This document shows, in pieces, positions 45,492 through 54,382 of a stretch of DNA of 64,000 nucleotides. The stretch's first letter is position 1. Every line of letters begins with the position of its first letter. The position numbers and the translations under genes are program-made. This DNA is from an uncultured Planctomycetales bacterium. GTDB lineage: Bacteria; Planctomycetota; Planctomycetia; Isosphaerales; Isosphaeraceae. The notes under the pieces were generated by a model that was not told the DNA's origin, searched no databases, and saw only the letters and a list, made by a program, of their open reading frames with translations. The stretch spans positions 62,001-126,000 of the forward strand of contig CAIYJE010000189.1 in assembly GCA_903926465.1 (NCBI GenBank). The letters are read 5' to 3'.

Positions 45492-47020
45492 CCTCCGCCT
45501 GCCCGTCCGACCCCGGTTCCCCGGATCGTCTGTGCATGAGGGTCAAGCATCTCCTCGATCTCCTGGGCCGAAGGAACTCCTTGCTCACGGAGTGCCAAAG
45601 CCGCAGCATCGTCCAGTCCAAGCAAAGCCTGAACCTCGTCCACCCCCAACTTGGAGAGCTTGAGGGCAATCTGTCTTACCGTCTGACCTTCGGCAAACGC
45701 CTTCTTGGCAACAGCTGCGGCGGCGTCGTACCCAATACGTGGAGCAAGGGCGGTACACATGGCCAGGCTGCCTTCAATGAGCGAGCGACAGCGGTCGGCG
45801 TCGGCTTCAACTCCCCGAACATGGCCCCAAACCTTCACCTCGGGTCCGCAGTCAATACAGCGATCCGCCAGATGCGTGGCAGCCGTGGCCAGAAACTCAA
45901 TGGACTGCAACAGGTTATAAGCGATCACGGGCATCATGACGTTCAGTTCGAAGTTCGAACCCAGCGAATTGGCCCAGGCAATCGTAGCATCGTTCCCAAC
46001 CACCTGTGCCGCCGCCATCATCACGGCCTCTGGAATGACCGGGTTCACCTTGCCCGGCATGATGGAACTGCCCGGCTGAAGCTCAGGAATCTGGATCTCC
46101 CCCAGGCCGCAGCGCGGCCCAGAGGCCAGCCAGCGAATGTTGTTGGCGATGTTGGAAAGGCTCACCGCAATCGTACGCAGATGACCAGACGCTTCAACTG
46201 CGGCGTCTTTGTTCGCCATCGCTTCAAACGTATTATCAGCGGGCCGGAACGGCAGGCCTGTCACCTGAGCCAGCTTCGCCGACATCCGTTCAGGAAATTC
46301 CGCATGCGTGTTGATTCCGGTGCCAACGGCCGTGCCGCCAATCACCAGTTCGCTCAGCGTGGAGGTGGCCTGGTCCAACCGCTTCAGCGCATGAGCCACC
46401 TGGCTGGCGTAGCCAGAAAACTCCTGGCCCAACCGGATCGGCACGGCGTCTTGAAGGTGGGTTCGCCCAATCTTGACGATCGAATCAAACGCCGCGGCTT
46501 TGGCATCAAGCGCTTGGTGCAGGTGCACAAGTGCCGGCTTCAAGCGGGAATGCAGAGCGTCGGCCGCAGCCACGTGAATGGCCGTGGGAATGACGTCGTT
46601 CGACGATTGGCCCATGTTCACGTGGTCATTGGGATGGATTGGGCTCTTGCCGCCCCGCCCCTTACCAAGAATTTCATTGGCCCGGCCCGCCACCACCTCA
46701 TTGGTGTTCATGTTGCTTGAGGTGCCGCTGCCGGTCTGGAAGATATCGACCACAAAATGATCGTCATGCTTTCCGTCGGCCACTTCCTGAGCCGCCTGGC
46801 GAATGGCGGTCTCGCGATCAGCATCCAGCAGACCAAGATCCCGGTTCACCTCACCGGCAACTCGCTTGATGAGCCCAAGCGCTTTGATGAGCGACCTAGG
46901 TGCACGAAGCGGGCTGATCTGAAAGTTCAGCTCCGCGCGTCGGGTCTGCGCCCCGTAGTAGGCTTGGGCTGGAACTTCCATTTCCCCCATCGAATCCTTC
47001 TCAACACGAAACTGAGACAC
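45488..47020 (-). CDS. fumC: Class II fumarate hydratase
   Basis: About 510 residues. It interconverts fumarate and L-malate in the TCA cycle. The N-terminus matches FumC (SQFRVEKDSMGEMEVPAQAYYGAQT), and the catalytic signature GSSIMPGKVNPV is present, with the TGSGTSSNMNTNEV and HPNDHVNMGQSSND blocks. GGGGAGAG precedes the GTG at 47020. It is longer than the usual 465 or so residues. A short insertion near CIDCGPEVKVWGHVRG and a C-terminal tail of about 20 residues account for part of the difference. The 3' end overlaps the membrane-anchored gene by 4 bp. Confidence 0.93.
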   Translation of the reverse strand: MSQFRVEKDSMGEMEVPAQAYYGAQTRRAELNFQISPLRAPRSLIKALGLIKRVAGEVNRDLGLLDADRETAIRQAAQEVADGKHDDHFVVDIFQTGSGTSSNMNTNEVVAGRANEILGKGRGGKSPIHPNDHVNMGQSSNDVIPTAIHVAAADALHSRLKPALVHLHQALDAKAAAFDSIVKIGRTHLQDAVPIRLGQEFSGYASQVAHALKRLDQATSTLSELVIGGTAVGTGINTHAEFPERMSAKLAQVTGLPFRPADNTFEAMANKDAAVEASGHLRTIAVSLSNIANNIRWLASGPRCGLGEIQIPELQPGSSIMPGKVNPVIPEAVMMAAAQVVGNDATIAWANSLGSNFELNVMMPVIAYNLLQSIEFLATAATHLADRCIDCGPEVKVWGHVRGVEADADRCRSLIEGSLAMCTALAPRIGYDAAAAVAKKAFAEGQTVRQIALKLSKLGVDEVQALLGLDDAAALALREQGVPSAQEIEEMLDPHAQTIRGTGVGRAGGG

Positions 47021-47547
47021 GACAGACTCTCCCCGCCTCACTGGCCGACATGATTCTTCAGGCTCCCAGTCGCGTACGCCGACCGGGTTTCCCACTACCT
47101 CATATCGTAGAGATTTGGGTCCCGATGCGGCAAGCGGAGGAACGGGTGCAACCCAGAACAGATACCGAACTCAACGTTTTTCCGTGACAGTCTCCCGGCC
47201 AGGCCATAAACGAATGGCAGGGGTCAGGAGAGGCAAAAAACCGACATTTCACCCTGGCCCCAGGCCCATGAGGCTCACCCTTAAACCCATAATCAAGAGT
47301 TCTCAGACGCATGACCAGGAAGTTTGAGACCGCTGGAAAGATTGAATCGAACAACCCGGCAACAGGGCCAAGTAGCTGGCCAGATCGGGCTGGGCTTCAA
47401 AAAACCAGAACAAAAAATTGCGGCAGACTTTCCGCTTGGAAGCCTTCGCCTAAAACAGGTTCAAAGATCGACAGGGTTTTCGACCTGACACAAACGGTTC
47501 AGGTCCGATAGACCAGCTTCACCTCGTGTCTCTACCAGGAGTTTTCG
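47021..47547. other. Divergent intergenic region fumC / fasciclin
   Basis: About 530 bp with no supported gene. It should hold both promoters. A GACCTGA (47482-47488) / TCAGGTC (47499-47505) stem-loop lies in the likely 5' untranslated region of the fasciclin gene, 43 bp before its ATG, and AGGAG sits just before that ATG. Confidence 0.6.
47482..47505 (+). promoter_or_regulatory. Stem-loop upstream of fasciclin gene
   Basis: A 7-bp perfect inverted repeat (GACCTGA and TCAGGTC) with a ten-base loop, in the leader of the fasciclin gene. It could influence mRNA stability or bind a regulator; chance is also possible. Confidence 0.3.
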
Positions 47548-48207
47548 ATGATTCGCAGGACACTCGGCACACTCTGCCTCGCCCTGATTGCCAGCCCGCT
47601 GTTCGCCGCTGATAAAGACATTGTGGACACGGCTGTAGCCGCCGGATCATTCAAAACGCTGGCCACAGCGCTTCAGGCTGCAGGGCTTGTGGACACGCTC
47701 AAAGGTCCCGGCCCTTTCACCGTGTTTGCCCCCACCGATGAAGCCTTCGCCAAGCTGCCGGCAGGCACCGTAGAAGAGTTGCTCAAGCCTGAAAATAAGG
47801 AAAAGCTCACTCAAATCCTTACCTACCATGTTGTTGCCGGCAAAGTTCCAGCCTCGGAAGCAATCAAGCTCAATGGCCAGAGCGTTCAGACCGTGGCAAA
47901 GCTGCCCCTGCCAATCAAGGTGCAGGACGGTAAGGTTATGGTGGGGCCCGCCACCGTGGTGCAGGCAGACGTGGAAGCCACCAACGGCGTAATTCATGTG
48001 ATTGATACGGTCTTGCTACCGCCACCATCCGCCACAGCCCAGCCTGCTCCTCGGGTGATCACGGTCACGATGGCTCCGGCCGCTCATTCCAACTATACGC
48101 CCGTGGCACCGGCCCCTGTGTATTACGCACCTGCACCGGCTTCGGTTTACCATGCTCCTGCTCATCGCGGCTGGGGCACGATGACTCGGCGCCGGGCTTG
48201 CCACTGA
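47548..48207 (+). CDS. Secreted fasciclin (FAS1) domain protein
   Basis: A 219-residue protein with a signal peptide (residues 1-20, ending SPLFA). The FAS1 domain covers about residues 25-155, with the H1 motif [16 protein letters not shown] and the H2 motif region ([26 protein letters not shown]). FAS1 domains mediate adhesion in cell-surface proteins. The C-terminal 60 residues are Pro/Ala/Tyr-rich and end in a basic RRRACH tail. There is no membrane anchor, so it is probably exported and possibly cell-surface-bound. It is followed by a terminator with a U-tract. Confidence 0.9.
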   Translation: MIRRTLGTLCLALIASPLFAADKDIVDTAVAAGSFKTLATALQAAGLVDTLKGPGPFTVFAPTDEAFAKLPAGTVEELLKPENKEKLTQILTYHVVAGKVPASEAIKLNGQSVQTVAKLPLPIKVQDGKVMVGPATVVQADVEATNGVIHVIDTVLLPPPSATAQPAPRVITVTMAPAAHSNYTPVAPAPVYYAPAPASVYHAPAHRGWGTMTRRRACH

Positions 48208-48233
48208 GCTTAAAGCGTTTTAGATGACAAAAG

Positions 48234-48281
48234 AAAACCAGACACCCACTTACAGGCTTTTAGGTGTGTGCCTGGTTTTTT
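48234..48281. terminator. Bidirectional terminator after fasciclin gene
   Basis: AAAACCAGACAC-type bases (48234-48249) pair with AGGTGTGTGCCTGGTTTT (48262-48279), followed by TTTTTT. On the minus strand the same hairpin is followed by TTTTCTTTT, so it also suits the convergent phosphoesterase gene. Confidence 0.7.
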
Positions 48282-48304
48282 CGCATTGAGACTGTGGCAA
48301 TCAC

Positions 48305-49063
48305 TCAGATCGCCGCAATTGGCACCGATTGGGTTGTTGCTAAACGGGCAGACGCGACCGCCGGTTCAGAGGTTTCTTGGCCCGGCATTGGCCATGTTTC
48401 CAGCTTCGCCTCGGTACCACGAATTGCGAGAAACGGGCAGGGGGGATGCTCAATCCAGGTGCCGGTATTATAGTAACTCACACCATCATGCGTGGAAGTC
48501 ATCGGTAAATGCGTATGGCCACAGGTCACGTGATTGCAACCGCGTACGCGGGCAAATTCCAAGGCTCGCCGCTCTACCAGTTCACTATTTCTTTGCCAAC
48601 GCTTTGAAATTCTTCGAATCCAGCGAGACGCCTGGTGTGGTGCGAATTTCTGAATGTAATAGAAAATTCCACAGCCGATCTCGGTAAGCCAGGCATGCTT
48701 TGTGATAAACGTATCAAACTGGTCACCGTGCAGGATCAGCAACTTCATCCTGCCATTGTCATAAATATACTCATCCAGAATCTCAACTCCCACGATATGA
48801 CTGATTATATCAACCGGCCCATCATGGTTGCCACGAATCCAGATCAGCCGAAAGTCATCACGGTCGGAATTGCGTCGGATCACTTTCAGGCATGCAAATT
48901 GCCGTTTTGAGAGCCTGGTGAAGTTCAGGTCGTCAAAGATATCACCGTTGATGACCAGTTGCCTTGAATGCGAGCAGGCCCAGATCAGGAACTCTTCAAG
49001 CAACTTGGCCTGACAAACCAGGCTCCCCAAGTGCAGGTCGCTGATCACAATGCAGTCATACAT
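48305..49063 (-). CDS. LpxH-like metallophosphoesterase
   Basis: About 252 residues. It is a calcineurin-like phosphoesterase with metal motifs ISDLHLGS, NGDIFDD, IRGNHDG, LHGDQFD and CGHTHLP, the pattern of UDP-2,3-diacylglucosamine hydrolases and related phosphodiesterases. LpxH generates lipid X in lipid A synthesis, but planctomycete lipid A pathways are incompletely known, so the substrate is not certain. I chose the ATG at 49063, next to the first motif; a GTG at 49162 would add 33 residues. By eye the gene has more A and T than its neighbours, which may hint at transfer. Confidence 0.8.
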   Translation of the reverse strand: MYDCIVISDLHLGSLVCQAKLLEEFLIWACSHSRQLVINGDIFDDLNFTRLSKRQFACLKVIRRNSDRDDFRLIWIRGNHDGPVDIISHIVGVEILDEYIYDNGRMKLLILHGDQFDTFITKHAWLTEIGCGIFYYIQKFAPHQASRWIRRISKRWQRNSELVERRALEFARVRGCNHVTCGHTHLPMTSTHDGVSYYNTGTWIEHPPCPFLAIRGTEAKLETWPMPGQETSEPAVASARLATTQSVPIAAI

Positions 49064-49304
49064 CTGCGAATCGCTGACCTGCCCAGCAACAGGATCAAGA
49101 TGAACCTCAGGAACCCCAACTTCAAGGGAGTGTGCCACAACAGGTGCTCCAGTTTTCAGCACGCCGCCAGGTGGTTTCGCACGAAACTCGACCTATTTCA
49201 TGCTCGTCAATAATATCGAACACCCTGTGAATATTGCGTGAAAATTAGCAGAAACTGTTTTCTGGCCATCCCTCCGCGTTTCAAGAGCTCAAAGGATGGT
49301 CGCA

Positions 49305-49321
49305 CAGGCGATAACCGCCTG
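49305..49321 (-). terminator. Possible terminator after helicase gene
   Basis: CAGGCG (49305-49310) and CGCCTG (49316-49321) form a 6-bp stem, 19 bp past the minus-strand helicase stop. Weak, with no U-tract. Confidence 0.3.
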
Positions 49322-49340
49322 CTTCCTTCCAGTGCTCGAT

Positions 49341-52300
49341 TCAGGTCCAGCTTGCATAAAAGGCCATACCGCCCAGGTCACGCACAAAACCAGCGCCAGC
49401 CAGCCAGGTAACGGCGGGGCTTTCATGAATGGGGGTGGTGTTGTAAGTCTCCACTTTCAAAACCCGTCGCGCGGGGCCGGCCAGCGTGGGAATCAGGCCG
49501 ACGGCCTGCTGAAGCTCTTCCTCCGTCGCAGACAGCAGGCCAGTGAGCCGCTTACCCCAGGCTTCAATAATCAGAATTGGTCGGCCTGTCATTTGAATGA
49601 GGTAGTTCCCCGGCTGGCGAACAAAACGAGCCTTTCCTCCCTCAAGCAGCGGGATATCAAACGGCGCACCAGAACCATAAAGATTCGCGGGGTCCAGGCT
49701 GTGAATGAGCAGTAACGCCGTGTCTCGCGCAGAGCCCGCGGAACGGGCCAGCGCGTCCACGGTTTCGGGCAGGGCATATTGCAACCCGGACAGCCCCTCT
49801 ACAAAGAAGCCGCGTCGAAGCTCGTCTCTAAGTTCCGCACGCGCCAAGGGCTCAATGAACTCACGCCAAGCCGGGGCGCAAGAATCAAACGTCACCGTCT
49901 CCCGCGTCAAAACTCCGTAGCGATCCAGCAATTGAGAGGCCCAGGCCAGAGTCATCGCTTCACGTTGATCGGGATCATTGGCCAGTGGCTTCGGTTCCAA
50001 AAGCAACCACCGGGCCTCCGGCAATTGACTGGCCCGCCTGCGAAATGAGCCCAGCCTTGGCCGCTGCGCACCCGGATTGGAGCGGGCGGCCTGAGCAGCC
50101 TGAAGCGCAGACAGGGTGGGATCGCCCCCGGACCGCAGCGGATCGAACCGGTCGGGGAACACCCGTCCTTCGGCCAGAAGTTGCTGCAACAATGCTCGAA
50201 CGGAGCTGGGGCTCAGGCCGGTGGCTTGGCAAATCCCTTCTACAAAGCAGGGCCCACGTCCTTTCAGATACTCAAGAACCAACCGGCCCTGTACGCTCTC
50301 GCTGACCCGCGATCCTTCAATTTCAACGTCCGGCCATGCCCCTTGAAACTCACGACTGAGGAAGGCCACCCGAGGCTCTCCCCGCGCCGCATCAGCCGCC
50401 CAACCGGTCCAGGTTCCAGACGCCAGCAGGCTGTCGAGCCAGGCTGGGCGGTAGCCTGAGATCCGCCGGGGCAAGATCTCGGTCTCCCAGAGGCCGGCCG
50501 ACACGGCATGCCCCTCCAGCCGTTCCAGCACGAGGTCCAGCCCCGCTTCCCCCTGCAGGCGACTGGCGGGGTGCAAATATTGTGTCCGGGCCACGAACCC
50601 TGCAAAAACTTCGGGCGTGACCGCCAGGCTTTCCTTCCTGCGCAAGGCCAAGGTCACCCGTCTCGCCGCGGCCAGATTCTGCCGATCGGCCCACTGTACC
50701 TGCGTTCCCTGCTCATCGGTAATCTTGACCAGCCCCCCCGCCTGCACCAGTTCATCCAGCAGCAAGGCCGCATCCACCCGTTCCAGCGCATAGCGATTCA
50801 GGATCTCTTCAAGCCCCACGAGCGCACGGGTAGAAACATAACGCCCAACCCACTGGGTTCGAGCATCAAGCTGGTCTTTGGAAGGTTCGCGGCCAGGCTC
50901 CCGCTCGGTCGGGAAGGCTCGCTTAAAAAGCGGCAGATCCTCGGTGCCAATCCACCGATCCGGTTGAAGCTTGGGGGGCATCGAGATTCGTGTCGCCCGG
51001 CCCTGAATCTCAAGCTCTTCCAGGAAGCTGGCCATGGGACCAGCCAGTTCCAGCTCTGTCAGGTCGCCAAGCCTGCGAAGCCACTCCGCCATTTCCTCGG
51101 TGGTTCGTGGGGGTCGGCCTACACCCCTGAGCTGGGCATCAATCCGACGTACGGCATCTGGATCCAGGCCAGACGCGGGGTCAGGCGTGGCCAGCAATCC
51201 ATCCAGGAACCGGTCATCCACGCTGGCCGCCGCCGGCTGATCTCCGCGCCTGGGCTCGTCCCACTGATAAAGATAGGTTTGCGTGAACAGGAAGATCAAT
51301 TCCGAGGCAAACGCCGATGGCGTTTCGGCCTGGCGCTGAACGACCTGGATTGAACCATCGTGAATGGCGGCAAAAAAGGCCTTCAGCCTGGGAAGGTCCA
51401 GGTCATCATCCAAACACTCGCGATACGATTCCACCACGATCGGAAAATCCGGAAACCGGCGCACGGCCTGCAACAGATCTCTCGCTCGTAGTCGCTGGAG
51501 CCAGAGCGGAGTTCGCTTGCTCGGGTCTGGGCGTGGTAAGAGTAACGCTCGGCCCGCATTCTGGCGAAACCGGAGTCCAAACAAGGCACTCTGGCCAACC
51601 GTCTCACGAAGAAGCGACTCTGCCTCCTCAGGCCCGAGATCCTTGAACAGATCGGTTAGTGGCTCGTCCATTCCAGGGAGCCTGAACAAGATCCCGTCGT
51701 CGCTATGAAGCGCAGCCACCTCAATGCCCAGCCTGCGCCTGAGAGATTCCACCATCACCAGCTTCAGGGCGTGGTTGTGCTTGTTTCCGAGCGGGCTCAA
51801 AATCACGAGCCCGGTTTCGCCGGCAGGGTCTGTAAAGGTCTCGACCAGCACGGTCCGATCATCGGGAACCGCCTTTGAGGCAACCTTTTGCCTGCGGATG
51901 TACCCAGCCAGAAGTCGAGCCGACTCAAGCTCAAGATGACACTCACGCATCAGCCATGCAGCGGGGTCAGCCGTGGGATCTTCGGATTGCGCGGCCACCA
52001 GTCGCGTGAGTGCCCCAACCGCCTGGCCCAGTTCCAGGCTTCGGCCGGCCCCTTCGCCGCGCCAGAAGGGCATGAGTGCGTCTCGCCCCTCGGCCGGCGA
52101 GACCAGAACCCGGTGCGGCTCGATGACATCGATACGCCAGGTTCCCTGTCCCAGGCGAAAGGTTTCTCCAGCACGCCGCTCAAGAACGAACTCTTCATCA
52201 AGCTCGCCCAGCCGAGGGCCACCCTCGCCCAGATAGCATGGGTACTGGCCGGTATCGGGAATGGTGCCTCCGCCAGAGAGCGCGCGATGGGCCGTGCCCG

Positions 52301-53879
52301 GCAACGGGCGAAGCTTGTTATGAATCTGGTCCCAGCTCAACCGGGGCGAAAGGTCTCTGAAGGTTTCGAGCCCGAACCGGCCTGACACCATTTCCAGAAC
52401 GTGCGAGAACGCCTCAGCCGGCAGGTCCGCATACTGGGCGGTCTGCCTGACCAGGTCATACAGTTCCACCGCGTCCCACTCATCCACCGCCACACTGGCA
52501 ACAATTTGCTGCGCGAGCACGTCGAGACAGTTGCGAGGGATGCGCAATTCCTCCACGTCTCCGCTTAGCATGGCGCGGGCCAGTGCCGCAGATTCGAGCA
52601 GGTCGCCCGCAGTTTTGGCAAACAGTCGGCCCCGGCTAACTTTGCCAATCACATGGCCTGCCCGCCCCACGCGCTGAAGGGCACGGGCCACCGAGCCTGG
52701 CGATTCCACCTGGCAAACAAGCTCAACCGCCCCCATGTCGATGCCAAGCTCAAGTGAGGCGGTGGCCACCACGGCCGGCAAAACCCCTTCTTTGAGAGCC
52801 TCTTCGGTTGAACGGCGCACATCCATGCTCAGGCTACCGTGGTGCGGGCGGGCCAGGACGGGCGGAGATGGACTGGCCTCCGCAAGGTCTTCGCTTCCAG
52901 CCTCACCGCGCGCGGCGTGTCGCTCATTCAGGGCGGCCGCCAGCCGCTCGACCACGCGTCGGTTGTTGGCGAACACGATGGTGGACTGGTGCTGGCCGAT
53001 CAGTTCAAGCAGGCGTTCTTCGATGGCCGGCCAGACCGACTCACCCGGGCGCATCCGACCTGCGGGCTGAGAAACCAGGATGTCCAGATCTTTGCGCTGG
53101 CCGGCATCTATGATGGTCACCGGTCGGGGCTCGAAAATTGCCGAGCCGCCGCGCCCCGATACCTTCTTACGCCCACCCAGATAGCGAGCCACTTCTTCGA
53201 GTGGGCGTTGCGTGGCAGAGAGTCCGATCCGCACAAATTCGGTGTTTGAATGTGCCGCCAGCCGTTCCAGCAACAGGCTTAGAAACACGCCACGCTTGTT
53301 GCCGCAGACGGCATGGATTTCGTCGATGATCACATGGCTGACACCCGTGAGCATCTGTCGAGACCGACCCGTGAGCAACAGATGAAGAGATTCGGGCGTT
53401 GTGATCAGGATATCGGGCGGGCGACGAACCATTCTCTGCCTGTCGGCCGCAGGCGTATCGCCCGTACGCACGCCCACCTGAAGCGGCCTGAGTGGAAACC
53501 CGGTCCGTTCCGCCTGTTGCAAAATCTCGGCGAGTGGACCTTCGAGGTTGCGTGCAATGTCTACGTTCAAGGCTTTCAATGGCGACAGATAAAGCAATCG
53601 CACGCCTTTGGACTGGCCGTGGTCTGGCTGTTGCCACAGCCAGTTGAGCGCAGCCAGAAACGAAGCCAAGGTTTTACCTGAGCCGGTAGGAGCCACAATC
53701 AGAGTGTTTTGTCCGGCCGCAATGCTCGGCCAACCCAGCCGCTGCGGAGGAGAAGCCACTCCAAACCGTTGCTCAAACCACTCTCTCACAGGAGGCAGGA
53801 AGCCGCTCAGTGCAGAATGCGCCTGCACATCCTGATCGGTTTTGAGCCGTTTTCGGGCCAAAGAGGCACTCTCGCACAA
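49341..53879 (-). CDS. Lhr-type large ATP-dependent helicase
   Basis: A 1512-residue superfamily 2 helicase. The RecA1 domain has Walker A APTGSGKT near residue 65 and the DEIH box (VIIDEIHAVCG). RecA2 motifs include FANNRRVVERLA and the VI-region QRVGRAGH, followed by the winged-helix and Lhr-specific C-terminal extension (the DUF1998-like part is not obvious). This matches the long Lhr proteins of bacteria, which unwind DNA or RNA-DNA hybrids and are linked to DNA repair. Its length is typical of long Lhr proteins with a large C-terminal domain. The N-terminal 25 residues are polar and poorly conserved, so the exact start is uncertain. Confidence 0.9.
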   Translation of the reverse strand: MCESASLARKRLKTDQDVQAHSALSGFLPPVREWFEQRFGVASPPQRLGWPSIAAGQNTLIVAPTGSGKTLASFLAALNWLWQQPDHGQSKGVRLLYLSPLKALNVDIARNLEGPLAEILQQAERTGFPLRPLQVGVRTGDTPAADRQRMVRRPPDILITTPESLHLLLTGRSRQMLTGVSHVIIDEIHAVCGNKRGVFLSLLLERLAAHSNTEFVRIGLSATQRPLEEVARYLGGRKKVSGRGGSAIFEPRPVTIIDAGQRKDLDILVSQPAGRMRPGESVWPAIEERLLELIGQHQSTIVFANNRRVVERLAAALNERHAARGEAGSEDLAEASPSPPVLARPHHGSLSMDVRRSTEEALKEGVLPAVVATASLELGIDMGAVELVCQVESPGSVARALQRVGRAGHVIGKVSRGRLFAKTAGDLLESAALARAMLSGDVEELRIPRNCLDVLAQQIVASVAVDEWDAVELYDLVRQTAQYADLPAEAFSHVLEMVSGRFGLETFRDLSPRLSWDQIHNKLRPLPGTAHRALSGGGTIPDTGQYPCYLGEGGPRLGELDEEFVLERRAGETFRLGQGTWRIDVIEPHRVLVSPAEGRDALMPFWRGEGAGRSLELGQAVGALTRLVAAQSEDPTADPAAWLMRECHLELESARLLAGYIRRQKVASKAVPDDRTVLVETFTDPAGETGLVILSPLGNKHNHALKLVMVESLRRRLGIEVAALHSDDGILFRLPGMDEPLTDLFKDLGPEEAESLLRETVGQSALFGLRFRQNAGRALLLPRPDPSKRTPLWLQRLRARDLLQAVRRFPDFPIVVESYRECLDDDLDLPRLKAFFAAIHDGSIQVVQRQAETPSAFASELIFLFTQTYLYQWDEPRRGDQPAAASVDDRFLDGLLATPDPASGLDPDAVRRIDAQLRGVGRPPRTTEEMAEWLRRLGDLTELELAGPMASFLEELEIQGRATRISMPPKLQPDRWIGTEDLPLFKRAFPTEREPGREPSKDQLDARTQWVGRYVSTRALVGLEEILNRYALERVDAALLLDELVQAGGLVKITDEQGTQVQWADRQNLAAARRVTLALRRKESLAVTPEVFAGFVARTQYLHPASRLQGEAGLDLVLERLEGHAVSAGLWETEILPRRISGYRPAWLDSLLASGTWTGWAADAARGEPRVAFLSREFQGAWPDVEIEGSRVSESVQGRLVLEYLKGRGPCFVEGICQATGLSPSSVRALLQQLLAEGRVFPDRFDPLRSGGDPTLSALQAAQAARSNPGAQRPRLGSFRRRASQLPEARWLLLEPKPLANDPDQREAMTLAWASQLLDRYGVLTRETVTFDSCAPAWREFIEPLARAELRDELRRGFFVEGLSGLQYALPETVDALARSAGSARDTALLLIHSLDPANLYGSGAPFDIPLLEGGKARFVRQPGNYLIQMTGRPILIIEAWGKRLTGLLSATEEELQQAVGLIPTLAGPARRVLKVETYNTTPIHESPAVTWLAGAGFVRDLGGMAFYASWT

Positions 53880-54015
53880 TGGTCTACGAACAGACGATCA
53901 ATCGCCTGAAACAGATGTTCCAGAATTGGATCAATCTTTGATTGTGCTGAGAAACTCTGTCAAACGCAAGCCCGCAAGGTGTACGTAAAACCAGATACTC
54001 ATCCATCAAGCAGGT

Positions 54016-54213
54016 TCAACACGCCACGTTGGTCACAGTAAGTTCGCGTTCAATCAAACTCCTGAGAATCTGACCCACGCTTTGGCCCCGATTCTTGGAG
54101 AGGTCCATCAGGGCCTCCAGGCGAGTGCTTGGTAGCAGCAGTGCAACTTCGATCACCTCGTCTTCTTGACGGGTGCTTAATCGTTCAACATCAGTGCCTT
54201 TTCTCGCGACCAT
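54016..54213 (-). CDS. Small ribbon-helix-helix-like protein
   Basis: A 65-residue protein. A beta-strand-like segment VIEVALLLPSTRL is followed by two helices (LEALMDLSKNRG and SVGQILRSLIERELT), the fold order of CopG/Arc-type DNA-binding proteins. The ATG at 54213 begins after a run of unlikely upstream sequence; a longer frame to 54327 lacks support. It may be a regulator or the antitoxin-like half of a lost pair; no toxin is adjacent. Confidence 0.55.
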   Translation of the reverse strand: MVARKGTDVERLSTRQEDEVIEVALLLPSTRLEALMDLSKNRGQSVGQILRSLIERELTVTNVAC

Positions 54214-54382
54214 GGCTGAAATCAACCTCTGGCAATCCAATGAGTTTCTGGACCGGTCTGGAAGTGCGGCAAACATTACATGCAAATTAAATACCAATGC
54301 CGCAAAAGCTTTCATCCGTGATTTCAAAGTTCAGAAACTGCCATGGCAGTGGGTATGAACCTGGCCGAGTTTTGAATGACTT

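Noticed and set aside
45239-46720. Plus-strand frame of 493 codons antisense to fumC
   Set aside because: The minus strand encodes fumarase with complete signatures; the antisense translation has no family match.
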